From NCBI GenBank assembly GCA_964030785.1, contig OZ034975.1:42076069-42140068 (forward strand): 64,000 nucleotides of DNA. Direction: 5' to 3'. Below the pieces are notes generated by a model. The model had not been told where the DNA came from and did no database searches. It was given only the letters and a program-made list of their open reading frames with translations. This DNA is from Siderastrea siderea. Its lineage: Eukaryota; Cnidaria; Anthozoa; Scleractinia; Rhizangiidae. This document shows positions 1 to 13,300 of the stretch, in pieces (positions within the stretch are counted from its first letter, which is position 1; each line of letters opens with the position of its first letter). Position numbers and translations under genes: made by a program.

Positions 1-865
1 CATCTGCATACAATAGTGAATTTATTTTTGTTCCATTTGGAAGAACAAATGGATCAGACAAGGACTGTTTTCGAATAAATACGGCAAATTGTTTACATAG
101 AGGTTAAATAAAAGAGGACTTAAAATGCATCCTTGACGAACACCTTTCGAGTATGAGAATATGAGAGTATGAGAAAGATTCTTATGGAACATGTTGAATT
201 GCAATGAAGGCTTTTTGATCAGATTGTAGAAATGTCCTCCTATGTTGATTTTGAGCAGCTTGTAAAACAATCCCTCGTGCCAAACAGAGTCGAAAGCCTT
301 ACGAAAATCTACGAAACAAGCATAGCCTTTTTTCTTATGGTAGTGGACATATTTATCTATTAGGGTCCTTAGAGTGAAAACATGGTCTGCAGTACGATTT
401 TCAGGTAGAAAGCCAATTTGTAAATTGTGTAATATCTTGTTTTCTTTAAAATACAAGTACAGTCTTTGATTTAAAATGGAACAAAACAGTTTTCTAAGGC
501 AACTAGATACACAATAATATGCCTCTGTAGTTTGTTGGATCACTCTTGTCACCCGATTTGTGGATTGGGGTTATAAGGCCTTAACACCAAATATCTCAGG
601 TCATTTTTCCAGATTGTAAAATGAAGTTAAAAAGTTTGATGTTATTAGGCATAAGCGGTTCAAGGCTCGCTTTGATCATTTCATTTCTTATTTTGTCAAC
701 AAATGGCGATTTCTTATTCTTCAATTTCTTCACCGCTTGACGTATTTCTTGCTTAGTTACCTCTTGATCTAAATAGTTAAGCTATTCTTTTTCTTTTTCT
801 AATGATAGTAGCTCATCATAGACTCCTTGATTATTTATGGAAGTTCTCGGGTCACGTTTCGTCGA
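1..865 (-). mobile_element. LINE fragment (reverse transcriptase region), copy 1
   Basis: Minus-strand translation of 552-22 shows reverse transcriptase motif A (CFVDFRKAFDSVWHEGL) and motif B (GVRQGCILSPLLFNLYVNNL) of a non-LTR element, jockey/CR1-like in appearance. The fragment continues to about 865, where it meets an AGT microsatellite. A second copy of the same family lies at 53383-55640 with parallel sequence from its first base. It is broken by frameshifts. Confidence 0.8.
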
Positions 866-981
<116 letters not shown>

Positions 982-1102
982 AAGAACACATGTTGTCAAC
1001 AGCTACGAATTGGTATTTAGATGTCACATCTTAACTAATGCTTTGACTAGCAAGGGGAATTCGAAAGCAATAGCTTAGAGTTAATTTGTAGTTTTTACCT
1101 AC

Positions 1103-1399
1103 CTCTTTCACGTGTTCTATATTTTTCTGTATCGTTTCCTGGAAGGTTCACAGCTACACAGTAGAATTCTTCATCAACAGCGGTAACAGTGACTGTCAAT
1201 TTAATGGTGTTTAACTCTTGGGAGATGCTGTTCACTTTGTTATCATTTTGAGAGCTGAGTTCGTTTCCATTGAGATCCCTTTTCCATGACATCTTGGCTG
1301 GTGGCTTTGCACTAACAATACAAGTTAGTTTCACTTTCTCACCAGTTGCACCTGGAATATTTGTAGTTTCAGGACCAGATGTAGTTATGGTCGGGCGTC
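1103..1399 (-). CDS. Gene A exon: Ig domain 5 (duplicate of Ig 4)
   Basis: A 297-nt phase 1-1 exon with EKVKLTCIVSAKPPAK, KMSWKRDLNG and VDEEFYCVAVNLPG. It is the closest relative of Ig4 at 6385-6089. It lies downstream of the FN3 pair, so the gene has been extended by copying an Ig module. The acceptor is ATTGCTGCAG and the donor AAAGAG|GTAGGT. The next exon must lie beyond position 1. Confidence 0.85.
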
Positions 1400-4300
1400 C
1401 TGCAGCAATCAATAATTTGGTTAATACGTTACAGCAACATCACTTACAAGCTCTTCATTCACATTTCTATGGAACCAGCAACTAGAATTTGTCTAAATAT
1501 CAAGACATCTTAAGGCTGGTTTCCATATGATCGCTGCGATCGCTACGATCGTTGTGAAACGCTACAATAACGTCGAGCGACCCTTACGACTACAAGTTTC
1601 CATATGATCGCTACGATCGTTACAGAATAAAAAAAATGCCCGAGAGGACCTGGAAAAAGCAGCGACGTACTGCATTCTGGTATATTTTTCATCGCAACGA
1701 TCGCTACAATCTCTGGAGAGTGGTTTCCATATGATCGCAACGATCGCTGAGATAGAACTGAAGTCTATCTCAGCGATAGGAACGATCGCTAAACTTTTTT
1801 CAGCGATCGTGGCGATCATAGCCTTTATCCTTGTTGATCACTTTGTTTATTCTCATCGCTTTAAACAAGTAGTGACAATCTAAAGAGAAATGTCATTTTC
1901 GTCACTGTTAGGGCTTAGAGAGTGAAATGGTGTGGAAAGCGGAAAGTTTGGACACTCTCTCCGTCCCTCCCTATTTCATAACATAGAGGACAAAACTACT
2001 GATTGCTGAGTGGTGAAGACAGAGGGCATTTTTTTCTTAATTTTCTTTCCAGCTAGGGCAAAATTGCTGCCTCCTGATTGGCCAAACGACAAAATTACTC
2101 CCATTTGTTTGGCTAAGCGCGAGAGCGCGCCACTGAGAGCGAAGAAAAAAACCGATACTATTGAGAGCGAAGAAAACAACCGAGAAAAGACTCTCTCTCC
2201 CCACTCTCTTCTCGTTTTTTTTCGCCGCTCTCAACGCTCTCATTTTCCTCCGTGCGCCACTATCTGAACGCAATCAACTTTGACTTGCTATTTGATTAAC
2301 GAAACCAATCAAACCGCTTAACATGTTTTGATTTTCTTACATGAGTATTCGCCTCGAATACACTATTAGACAAGGAGGTGATTAGTTTTTCTTGAAGGGG
2401 GTATGGAGTATTTTTTGGACCCCTGAATTGCTTTTGCTCTTGTTCTTAGGAATGCATGCTTTCTCCTACATGGATTGTGGACAAAAATGTCAAGTTTGTA
2501 ACGTTGTAAAGTAGGTAAAGTCGCACACAAGCCAAGGAGGCCCACACGGCCGGAGCTTATCCGGGTTTCTGTAGCATAAAGCAACTGAGAGTATCGCTCC
2601 TCCCCCCTCGATGGGATGCTAGTCCATCGCAGGGTTACCCCCAGCAGTATGTTGCCGGTACCCATTTATAGACATGGGTGAAGAGAGACAATGTGGTTTA
2701 AAGTTTCTTGTCTAAGAAAACAACACGATGGCAGGGACTTGGCGTCGAACCACCGACCTCCAGATCTGACGTCCAACGCGCTAACCACTACACCACCGCG
2801 CCCCTCCATTTGTAACGTTGTACCCCTGGAATAAAACAGCCCGAGGTCCCCAAATTTTTCGTGTTGGAGTGGGATCCCTCAGTTCTCTTTCTGCCCTAAA
2901 ACCCCTTTAGCACCCTGAAGTTCCGTGCAGGAACTACCCTATAAATGTGAAAGAAGGCTCATGTTGTACCTTTTAGGGGTCGAAATTGGTGGTTTGGAAC
3001 CGCTTAAGTTACTAAAACCGAAAATCTACCATTCTTAGAAACCACAAAAAATATCACAGGAAACGCAGCTATTTGTCAAACTTTGAAAAAATTAAAAATA
3101 ATTCCAGCCACGCAAACAAAACACGATGCCTTTCCAAATCTTCCACAAGCATGCTCGCGACCTTCCATGTGGGAGTTCCCCTGGGCACGAAAATCCCCCT
3201 CCTCAATTGCATAGGGCCATTTTCCTATGTTGACAAAAATCACTTGCGTTTCAGTAAAGGTTAAAATTTACGTATTCATCAATTTTTTTCTAAAAACATC
3301 ATCAAGGACTTATTCTAACGAAAAACACATATATAATCATAGGATAAGGAATTACTTACCGGTTCTTTCGATCAGCGGTATTGCTGGCACTGAGGAACAA
3401 AAGGCCTGGTTCAAACATTATTCCCCAGAAGAATATAGTTTTAGAAACTTATTTTTCATTCCTATTAATAATAAGTGTCCGGCTAGTCCTTAATCATCTA
3501 GCAACTTCTTTATCCCATTAAGATCTCTAGGATATCCTTTCCTCTTGCAATTGTCACCCCAATAAAACATAGTTTAGATGTGTTACAAGGCAGTTTGTTA
3601 TTTAACCAGTCAGTGTGCGGTCATTCCTGGGTATAAGGTCTCTTACAGACGAGTCTTTACACTGTGTTAATTCATTTTTAAACATTTTTAAATGCGTTGG
3701 TTTTTTTGTTTTTTTTTTTACTTTTTTTATGTCACGAAGACTGTTCATCTTAATACAATGTTGACCGGCCTTAGTTTAATATCTTTTCATAGTCCAAAGT
3801 CAATTTTATTTAGTTTTAGATAACTTACAGGCTTATGTACTTCTTTTACAAGTGATAACAAGCTTGCTGTCATCTACTTACCTGTGTTACTCTCTACATA
3901 CACACCGATAAAAAAGAGTTCAGATGTGTTACAAGGCAGTTTGTCATTTAACCAGTCAGTGTGCGGTCATTCCTGGGTATAAGGTCTATTACAGATGAGT
4001 CTTTATACTGTGTTAATTCATTTTTAAATATTTTTAAATGCGTTGGTTTTTACTTTTTTACCAGATATGAAGTCTGATCATCTTTATACAATGTTGATCA
4101 ACCTTAGTTTAATATCTTTTCATAGTCCAAAGTCAATTTTATTTAGTTTTAGATAACTTACAGTCTTATGTATTTCTGTTACAACTGATAACAACTTGGT
4201 AAACTACTTACCTATGTTACTCTCTACATACACAGGTGTTGCCTCTCCGGGACGCCTCATATCCATTCTAAACCTGTATTTCTCATCAGCCTTGAGATTT

Positions 4301-7300
4301 TCCACTTTAAACTCTGTTTTAGATTCACTTATGTCACTAGCCCCAGGGACGAGCTGCCAGCTGCTAACCCTTCCTTCTCCTCCCTTCTGAATCTCAAGGC
4401 GCAGCTTCGTTACTGTAACATCCGTTACTTTCCACTTTACAATTATCACTGTGGAGTCATCCGAGCTTCTAACTGCGCTCACTAAAAGTTGCGAAAACAA
4501 AACACCAGATACATCTTATCTATTGCCGGTCATGAAATAATCAGAGAGTAATTCATTTTACTTCTCAATGCCACAAAAGGAACTAAGGGTGGATTCATTT
4601 TCAGCATACGCGTATAGCTGTCGCTTTGGCACGTGCGAATTTTCCATTGTTTTTGGCTAAAAATCAAAAGAAAATTCCTACGCACTACAGCGACAGCTAT
4701 ACGCGTATGCTGAAAATGATTCAACCCTTAAAACTGGGTAATCGAAATTTGAAACATACCAACTCCCCTGTCTGGAGGAAATGCTGACGCTAAGAAATGA
4801 AGAATAAAAAAGATATTCAATACCCAAAAATCTGATTCAACAACGTGAAGGAAAGAACAAATTTGCAAATATACATATTGTTTTACCTGGTGTCGTAACT
4901 TGAGCCTTAACTGAAGCCTGACTTTTTCCTCTTTCATTAGTAGCTTGCACCAGAAACTCGTACTCTGTATTGGGGCTTAAACCTTTGACGGTGCCCATGT
5001 TATTATCTGGATTGCCAGCACGTTCTTCTATAAAATCTCCATTGCTTCCTTTCTTGCGGTAATATATTGAGAACTGCTGTGAAAAACCTCCACTGTATCC
5101 AGGCGTCCAACTCACTTTCACGCTCACTGTTTTAGCATTCGGCACAGTAAACCCGATCAGTTTAACATCAATTGGAGGATCAGGGGGGCCTGCGAAGAAA
5201 AAGGGTGTGGCATGTAATTACACAGTCACCTAGGGTATGTTTTAAAGACAACGAAAATGTCATACAACACAAACGACCCCGCACACCCTGAAGTTTCTTA
5301 CAAAGGTACATACAAAGACACACTTCAAGCCAATGTAGCCCACAAACATGGCCAGAGTTTAACTTGGTTTCTGTACCATTAAGTAGCTAGAACGTACTAC
5401 TACCCCCCCCCCCCTCCCAATTTCCCACCCAGGCATGAGTTGCTAATCAAACATACGATATCCCTGGCATTTTTTCGCCTCTACCCATTTACAGACATGA
5501 TTAGCATTAGAGACAATGTAAAGTAGTGTTTGTTCAATCCTTCAGGGAACCTATAGCCTCATTGAAGCACTCGCCCTTCAGTCGCCTTGCTAGAAATACA
5601 TGGTTGCCAATTAAGGCACAGTTAAACTCAGAAAATTCCTTTGTTTTATGTTTTTGTTGCCATTTTTATCCTTGACCGAGCACAAACAACAATATGTTTG
5701 GAGCCGTGTATGAGTAACTAACCAATGGAGATGTTACTGTTAAGGCACCAGGCATAGTTTGCAAAGGTAAAACAAAAGATTGTGCAGACTTGTGGTGCTA
5801 GATTGTGGCACCTATGGTATGGCCTCCGAAACTTGCAAGGTTCCATAACCAGTCCCTCCCTCGACTGTGATAAGGGATAGTAGCCAGGGATCCCCGATGT
5901 ATTACAATTCTGATCCATCGCTATTTCTGCAGACAAACAAGGAATTCCAAAAACCAACAAAATTTTACCCTTTCTACATTTCCTAAAAGCTCTAACATTT
6001 AATAATAAGTTACAGACGGGTATTCAGATGTCACAGTGAGGAGAATTTGAAAACAATAGCTCCAAAATAAATGTGTACTTTTACCTACCTCTTTCACGTA
6101 TTCTGTACTTTTGCGTATCATTTCCTAGAAGGTTTACAGCTACACAATAGAATTCTTCATCAACAGCGGCAGCAGTCAGTGTCATTTCAATGGCATTAAC
6201 GTGGTTGGAGATGCTCTTAACTTTGTTATCATTTTGAGAGCTGAGTTCGTTTCCATTGAGATCTCTTTTCCATGACATCTTGGCTGATGGCTTGGCACTA
6301 ACTACACAAGTTAATTTAACTTCCTCGCCCGTTCCACCTGGAATATTCGTAGCTTCAGGGGTGGATGTGGTTATAGTCGGGCGTGCTGCAACAGACAACT
6401 GTTTGGTTACTTCATACAGAATTCACGCAATGCATTTCTTTTATTTTTAAAATATCGCATTCCGGTGAATGTCAATTAAAAATAAGTCAATGAAATTTTC
6501 TTTCAAGCTCAATGATGCATAAAAAGCCATACCCCCTCTCCCCCAGCATGGATTATGAAGCCATTACATGCAGCACAATATTGCTTTTTTTTCTGAACAA
6601 TATCTTCTTTACACAAAAACAAGTAAAAATCAACGCTGGTAAAATCGAACGACGTTTCGGTGTCGTCATGACGCCATTTTCAAGTTCAAAAATGATTCAA
6701 ATAAACTGTCAGGAATAGTAGCTGGAGATTAACATAAATTATTAATGCAGAGTCACGCGAATAGTTTAGCTCGAATTGAGTCCGATTGGACATTAAGAGA
6801 TGTTGTCAATTCTCTAATTAGCAACATTTCGTGCACTAAACAATCGAACTTATTCCGACACTTCTTTAGGACGAAAAACTGTTTGTCAAGGTCTTTCGGG
6901 ACAATACAGTGTTTGTCAATATAGTGCTTGCCAATAGATGATGATAGGTTTTTGTGCTCATTCACGCGCTGGTGTAAATGCCTGAGTGTGTACCCTACAT
7001 AACTTGCATCGCACAAGTCACATTGAAATTTGTAAACTACACACTGCTGGTTTACAATAGGTGGTTTTTTCTCCTGCGCTTTAACTTCCTGTTCGATCTT
7101 GTTGCTAACGAAAACAGGTTGAACGGCTGTGTGAGTCTTCTGGCTTAGGTCTTTGAGTTGTTTGCGCATGAAGTCTGCCGAAACCTGGTCTTTGAAGGTA
7201 GGACTATTCGAACTGTTGGACTATCTCCAGGGGCAGGTATTGACTGCTGGTCTTCGGCCTTTGAAGCAACAAAAATCTTGATGGTAGTATAGATAAAATG

Positions 7301-10300
7301 TTGAGGATATTTCAGCCGGGAAAAGATAACTCTCAGTCGGTCACATTCTTCAGAAAAATAAGACCAACAGGCCGATAAGCGATACGCACGATCGAGCATG
7401 GTTTTCAACAGCCCACCTTTATAGCGCATATCGACATGGCTCTGGTAGTGGAGTAAGAGTCCCGTGTTTGTAGGTTTTATGTAAACCTTGGTCTCGATTT
7501 GAGGGGCTCTGTTCAGTAGCTGCATACCAAGAAAAGGAAGCATACCATTGTTCTCTGTTTCCATGGTGAACTTCACTGAAGAGGGACAATTGTTAAGGAC
7601 CTGAAGAAATGTAGCCGCTGATGTTGTGTCCGGCATTATGATCAGTGTGTCATCGACGTACCTCTTGTAAAATGAAGGCATTTTGCCTTCACGCTCAAGA
7701 GTTTCTTCAATGGATCCCATGAAGACATTGGCTAGCAGTGGCCAGAGTGGTGAGCCCATGGCTACGCCATCGATCTGTTCATACAGTTGCCCATTGAACT
7801 GGAACAGTTGGTTTTTGGTGGATGCTCTTAGAAGATCTACAAGGTCCATTCTGCTGAGGTTCAACTGGTGTGTTTCATTGAACCAGTTATTTGTAAAAGC
7901 TTTATCAGCGAGTATCTGTATGGTTTCCTCTAGGGGCACATTGGTAAAAAGTGAGGAAACATCATACTACACTAGAAAATCACCACTGTTGATCTGTAAT
8001 TTGCGAATTTCATCCGCAAACTCAAAGGTGTCAGTTATCGTGTACTGGTTGTAAGACAAAGGCTGTAGTTTCTCTTCTAACCATTTCGCCAATCCATAGT
8101 TGTAATGTCCAATCGGACTCAATTCGAGCTAAACTATTTTGCGTGACTCTGCATTAATCATTTATGTTAATCTCCAGCTACTATATTCCTGACGGTTTAT
8201 TTGAATCATTTTTGAAATGAAAATGGCGTCATGACGACACCGAAACGTCGTTCGGTTTTACCAGCGTTGATTTTTACTTGTTTTTGCATAACGAAACCTT
8301 TACTTATAATATCTTCTTTAAATTTCTAACTGGCTTTGAACTTGGCAGATGTCCAGCCAATCTGGCCGAAATATGACAGATCAAAACAGTGGTTGGAAAC
8401 ATTCTTCTAAGCAAGAAAAAATATTTCTAACCAACCCCTGAACTAGAAACAGATACTTTCAGTAGTTCAGTCATCAATGAAACACCCCACTACAAAACTA
8501 TTTAGCCATTTGACATCGAAGTACATATTGTAGCTCTCTACCACCTGACCTACTATTTTCGAAGCTTTTTCTTCCAGACATTAAAGTCCAGACAGAAAAA
8601 ACTTTGGGATATTTTTTCGCATTTTTCAGACATCATATCGCATGATTTTGTTTATCACTGAAATTCTTCTTTTAAAAAAATCAAAACAGTAATTATAACA
8701 TTAGCAAAAGAGCTATTAATTGAGTGTATCTTTGTCTATCAATTTTACACAAGCCTACAGTAAAACTACAACTACAGTAGTTGAGGACAATCACATAAAG
8801 TAAAAGCACACCCAACCAAATCATTGTTAAGCCATTCACGCAAAGAACATTCCAGTGTAAATAAAGCTGTCTAAAGGAGTTATTTTAGATCACAAATTAA
8901 ATAAAATGAAATGGGATATTTAGGAAAGGGCTTGTGTACTTTCAGGCATTTAATTGAAGTGATGCTCAGTGTTAAGTCATAATTTAAGCTTTCCTAGAAA
9001 GCCAAGTTTAAAAATTTCGAAGATAAAGTAAACTACATGCTTACTTTGAACATTGAGTGTCATTTCTTTTGCATCCAGTCCAAGCTCATTACTCGCAATA
9101 CAAATGTACCTTCCGTCATCGCTTTCCTTTGTGTTTGCCATTGTAAACTTTTCCCCGTACCCGACAATCTTTTGATTTCTGGTCTTTTTCCAAGTGACTG
9201 TAGGTTCTGGAACACCTTCAGCTCCACACGCCATGGTAACATTGTTGGTTTCATTGACTGTATATGTACTTTGAAGGAAGACATTTATTGTGGGTTTATC
9301 TATGCAAAGAAATAAAAGAAAAATGCTGTTAGCAAGCTTCAGGATGCAATATATATAAAGTCTGTGTTCCAGTTTTCGTAAAAAAAATTGGAAGCAAATT
9401 TAATCCCATTTCATCCTTTTTCTCCACCATTTTTCATTTTTTCAGACGCAAACTACCAAGACAGGGGCAAAAAAATATGGACTGTGATCTGCGCCTAAAA
9501 CGATTGAAGTTCACAGTTGACTTAGATTAAGACCTTCAAGCAGCTTGGACATCACTGCATACTTTTTCTAGACTAAAACTTTATTGTCCATACTTTTTTA
9601 GGTCTGGAAAACTAGTTTTGAGATTTGAATACTTTTCAGACTCCAAAGGAACCCTGTGTAGTGTATTAGTTTTCGAACTTTAGTGCCCCGAAATACATGT
9701 TGGGATTGATTAGTTGTAATGGCCACCAACTGGCTTGAATAAAAATGTTCTAGGTTAAATCCGTGTGATCATTCGTGTCTATTTGGCCATCGTCGGACAT
9801 AACACCCTGGCGGCAACAAGTCGTTCTAAAATATGATGAACGGATAATCAACTCTGCAAGCAACGTTTACGTTTCACTTAGTGTCCAACCCAAAAACTGT
9901 TACGTGTGTTATTTAACAATTAGATTATGAGCTCGAGATTTCTATCGCGTGATTGTTGATGAGGCCGAAGGCCGAATCAACTATCACGCAAAGAAATCGA
10001 GAGCGAATAATCTAATTGTTTTAGTATAAATCTCGATCAATATTCCACTAAAGTGAAAAGTATTACATCATTGCACTGTTATTTTGAAGTATAAGACTGT
10101 GCCTGCCACTCACCTTTTCGCTACTCACTATCTATCACGGAATAGATAGCGAGTAGGGTAGCCAATGAGATTGCAGCATTTATGATAGAACGCTAGTAGA
10201 TTTATACTAATCCAAAATAGAACCATCTTGCACTAAGTGTTGTGCGCAATTTTGCACTTTACTTCCATTCCTTACTGTTGAAACTTACGTTTAATTAACA

Positions 10301-13300
10301 GCTGTGCTCTCGCAGGAGGTCCATCTCCCATCGAGTTTGTCCCAATACATGAATACCACCCTTCATCTAACCGGGAAACAGAAGCCTTTGTCAATGTTAT
10401 AGATGTACATCCACTGCAACTTTCCCCTTGAATGTCGACTCCATTGAACTGCCACCTGTGTGCTTCGGTTGGTGGGTTGCCGATTGTTTTACAAGTGAAG
10501 GTGGCTCTTTCTCCCACTGCCAGGGTGAGGTTTTTAGGGTGATCAGCAGGAAACTGAACAACTGGACGATCTGACGAAAAAAAGGTCCACCAGAGTGTAT
10601 AACATAAAGTGCTTTAAGCGAGGGATGGGCGGGAAGTGAGGCAATTGCCTGAAAGGATAGGAATGACAAAGCAACGAAATGTATAGAGAAGGAAGAAAAC
10701 GAAATGAACAGGGAGGGAAAAGAATTAAAACTAGAAAGTAACAGAAACAAAAAAGGAAACAAAAGTTAACGAAAGGACACCAGGGTCAAAAGTTTAATTT
10801 CGAAAGCAGTCCGCGTCTGAGAAAGTGATTTTTTAGAATCTGACTTACACACAACAAAACTGCTTTCCAGTCCAAACTAAACCAAACGAATCTTTGTCCT
10901 AACATTGTGTCAAGGCAACTTACATCTCACTATCACTTGCACGGAGTAATTTGCGGAGTATGTTCCCAGTCCTGGGGTGTTAACCTCGGCTGTACATGTG
11001 TAGTTCCCTGCATGATCCTTGCTGGCTGATGTTATGGTGTAGTTAGAGTCCGAGGTTTGCTGGATGATTGAAGAGTCTTTTCTCCATGTGTAAGATGGTT
11101 TGGGGTTACCACTGGCAACACATAATAATGTCCTTGCCTGACCTTCAGATAGTACCAGCGGATCCTGCGTCTCACGGAGAGTAATTGATGGTTGTCCTAT
11201 TGTAAGATATTAAATTAACAAAGCATGTAATTTATTTGCCGTCTTTATTCTACAAGTGCTGCGTAAAAGCTTTGTCCTATGCCACGCACTGAAATGTGAA
11301 TATGAGCAATAAGAAATGGTCGCTGCAAACAGTTAAATGCAGTCGCATTACGGTGTGCAGTTCTAACACTGTGACACGACCGGCTACGCCCGAATGAGCC
11401 ATAAAAAGAGTGTATGAACAAGTGACACTCTTTACATGCATGTGTGACAGGTATTTTGTTCAACAATGGTACGATACACTTATAGATAAGACCAAAACTG
11501 GAAACTGTGCCAATATTTCAACTTTATTTTAAAAAAATTCCCAAGGAAAAACTGAGAAAAAAAGTCACAGTATACATTTATACATGGTTTGTTACACAAT
11601 TTCACTTTCGTACAACAAGTACTACAAATATGGCGCTGTACTTTACGCAATGCAGCTTGATATTTTGCCGTTCTATTTACAAACAAATAATTGCTAGCTA
11701 GTTACATTGTCAATATCATTACATTATCAACAATTCGAAATCCCAGTGTTGGTTAAAAGAATTGTGTCGGCATAAAAGATCCCCTTTAAATCGGGATCTG
11801 ACGTCCAAAGAGAGATTTCTCATTGAGTAAAGTCTGCTCTCATGGTTATTGAAAACAATACGTATACTGCGTAGCACGTTAAACTAGAATTTATTTAGAA
11901 ATCTAAACCATAGACTGATAAATTCCAAAAAGCCTTTAGAAGATAAGGGAGCCAACTATAGTCAAACTAGGTCAAAGCAGTGATCATAGCGTTGAACATG
12001 CTATAACTTCTTACACACTGGGATAGAGAACATACGTATGCGTTTCAAAGATCTAGGGCAGCTATTGAGCAAAGGCAACCGGCTGTGAAGTCTGTGGTCA
12101 CTATTTCCAACAATCTCATTAAATAGGCGCTCTGTTAGTTCTTGCCTTTTTTTGTAGAGGGTAGAGAAGACTCGCTTTGTGCAGAGCCTCTACACAACTC
12201 AGATCCGGATAAATATCGGTAGTGCGCGCCTTTGAAGTCTCTCTGATTCATCTGACAAATAAACTGGCAACCCACTATGGAAAACCTGACAAGCGTATTC
12301 CGTACCGGACGGATACAGGTGACGTAGAAAAATAAAAGTTCAACGGGATCTGCGTTTGTGCCTTCCTTACTACTTCAAAAACATGTTTATTCCATTTGAG
12401 ATCGCTAGAGATGGTCAGACCAAGTAATGTGGCGTGCGGGACGACTTCGATGCTTTTATTATCGATAACAATAGGCGGACTGTCTCAGTAGTTGCAATGT
12501 CATCAACGTATTTCCAAAGATCAGCACCTGGGGGTCGTTGACTGTTACCACAAACAGCCAGGGACCTAATTTGGCCCCTTGAAGCACACTGGCCGGAACA
12601 CTCCTCCACTCTGAGTAGAAGTATTGACATAACTTCACTCTTTGTTCCCGGTCCGTAAGGGCCGATTTAGACGGTACGATTTTTTGCTTACGATTGTCGT
12701 ATGCAACTTTTGTGACGCACGCTGCTCGCATCAAGCAAAGATCGTAAACAACTCGTCATTCAAACATTCTGCTTGTGACTACGACTGTCGTAAGGTTTTA
12801 CAACATGATCCAAAATCCTACGCCATTTTTTTGTGTTGTATGCAACTGTCGTGAAGATGTTGTACGTCTGATTCGCGTTGCAGACATGGTGTGAGCAAGT
12901 CGCATTGTAAGCCAAAATTGTACCATCTAAATTGGCCCTAAGAAAGTCGGCGATGCACAGGTTGGTCTAGCCGTCTTACGCAAATTACTATACATCTTAC
13001 ATGCCATCGCATGCAAATAAAACTGCTCACGCGCGCCCAGATGCCCGCATGCGTGTGTAGAGCCATCAACTCTATAGAACACCAAGATCACGGTTGATTC
13101 CGCTAGGATTGAGCGTGCCAAAGCTGAAGTTAGAACATGGTCACACCCACTCAGCCAATCAGTGTCCAGCATTTCGATGCTCTATATTCCATAAACTGTC
13201 TTAAATTATGTAAAGTGGCGGGGGCTTTGAAGCACAGGGAAATTGCGGGGTAAAAAATTAGTATTCACAGAGAATTTCTGTATTCATTAGTAGTTCTACA

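Larger units (their letters stand above)
6612..8307 (-). mobile_element. Penelope-like element, 5' truncated, with inverted LTR-like arms
   Basis: The element is flanked by a 13-bp direct repeat AATATCTTCTTTA (6599-6611 and 8308-8320). Arms of about 180 bp at the two ends are inverted copies of each other. Between them, on the minus strand, lie a Penelope-type reverse transcriptase and a GIY-YIG endonuclease. Penelope elements are known to carry such arms in inverted or direct orientation and often truncate at the 5' end. It lies in the intron between Ig3 and Ig4 of gene A. It is inactive because of a stop and a frameshift. Confidence 0.88.

Noticed and set aside
2010..2273. Basic frames around 2.0-2.3 kb
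   Set aside because: Sequence is made of GAGAGCG/AAGAAAA repeats in both strands; no family or splice context.
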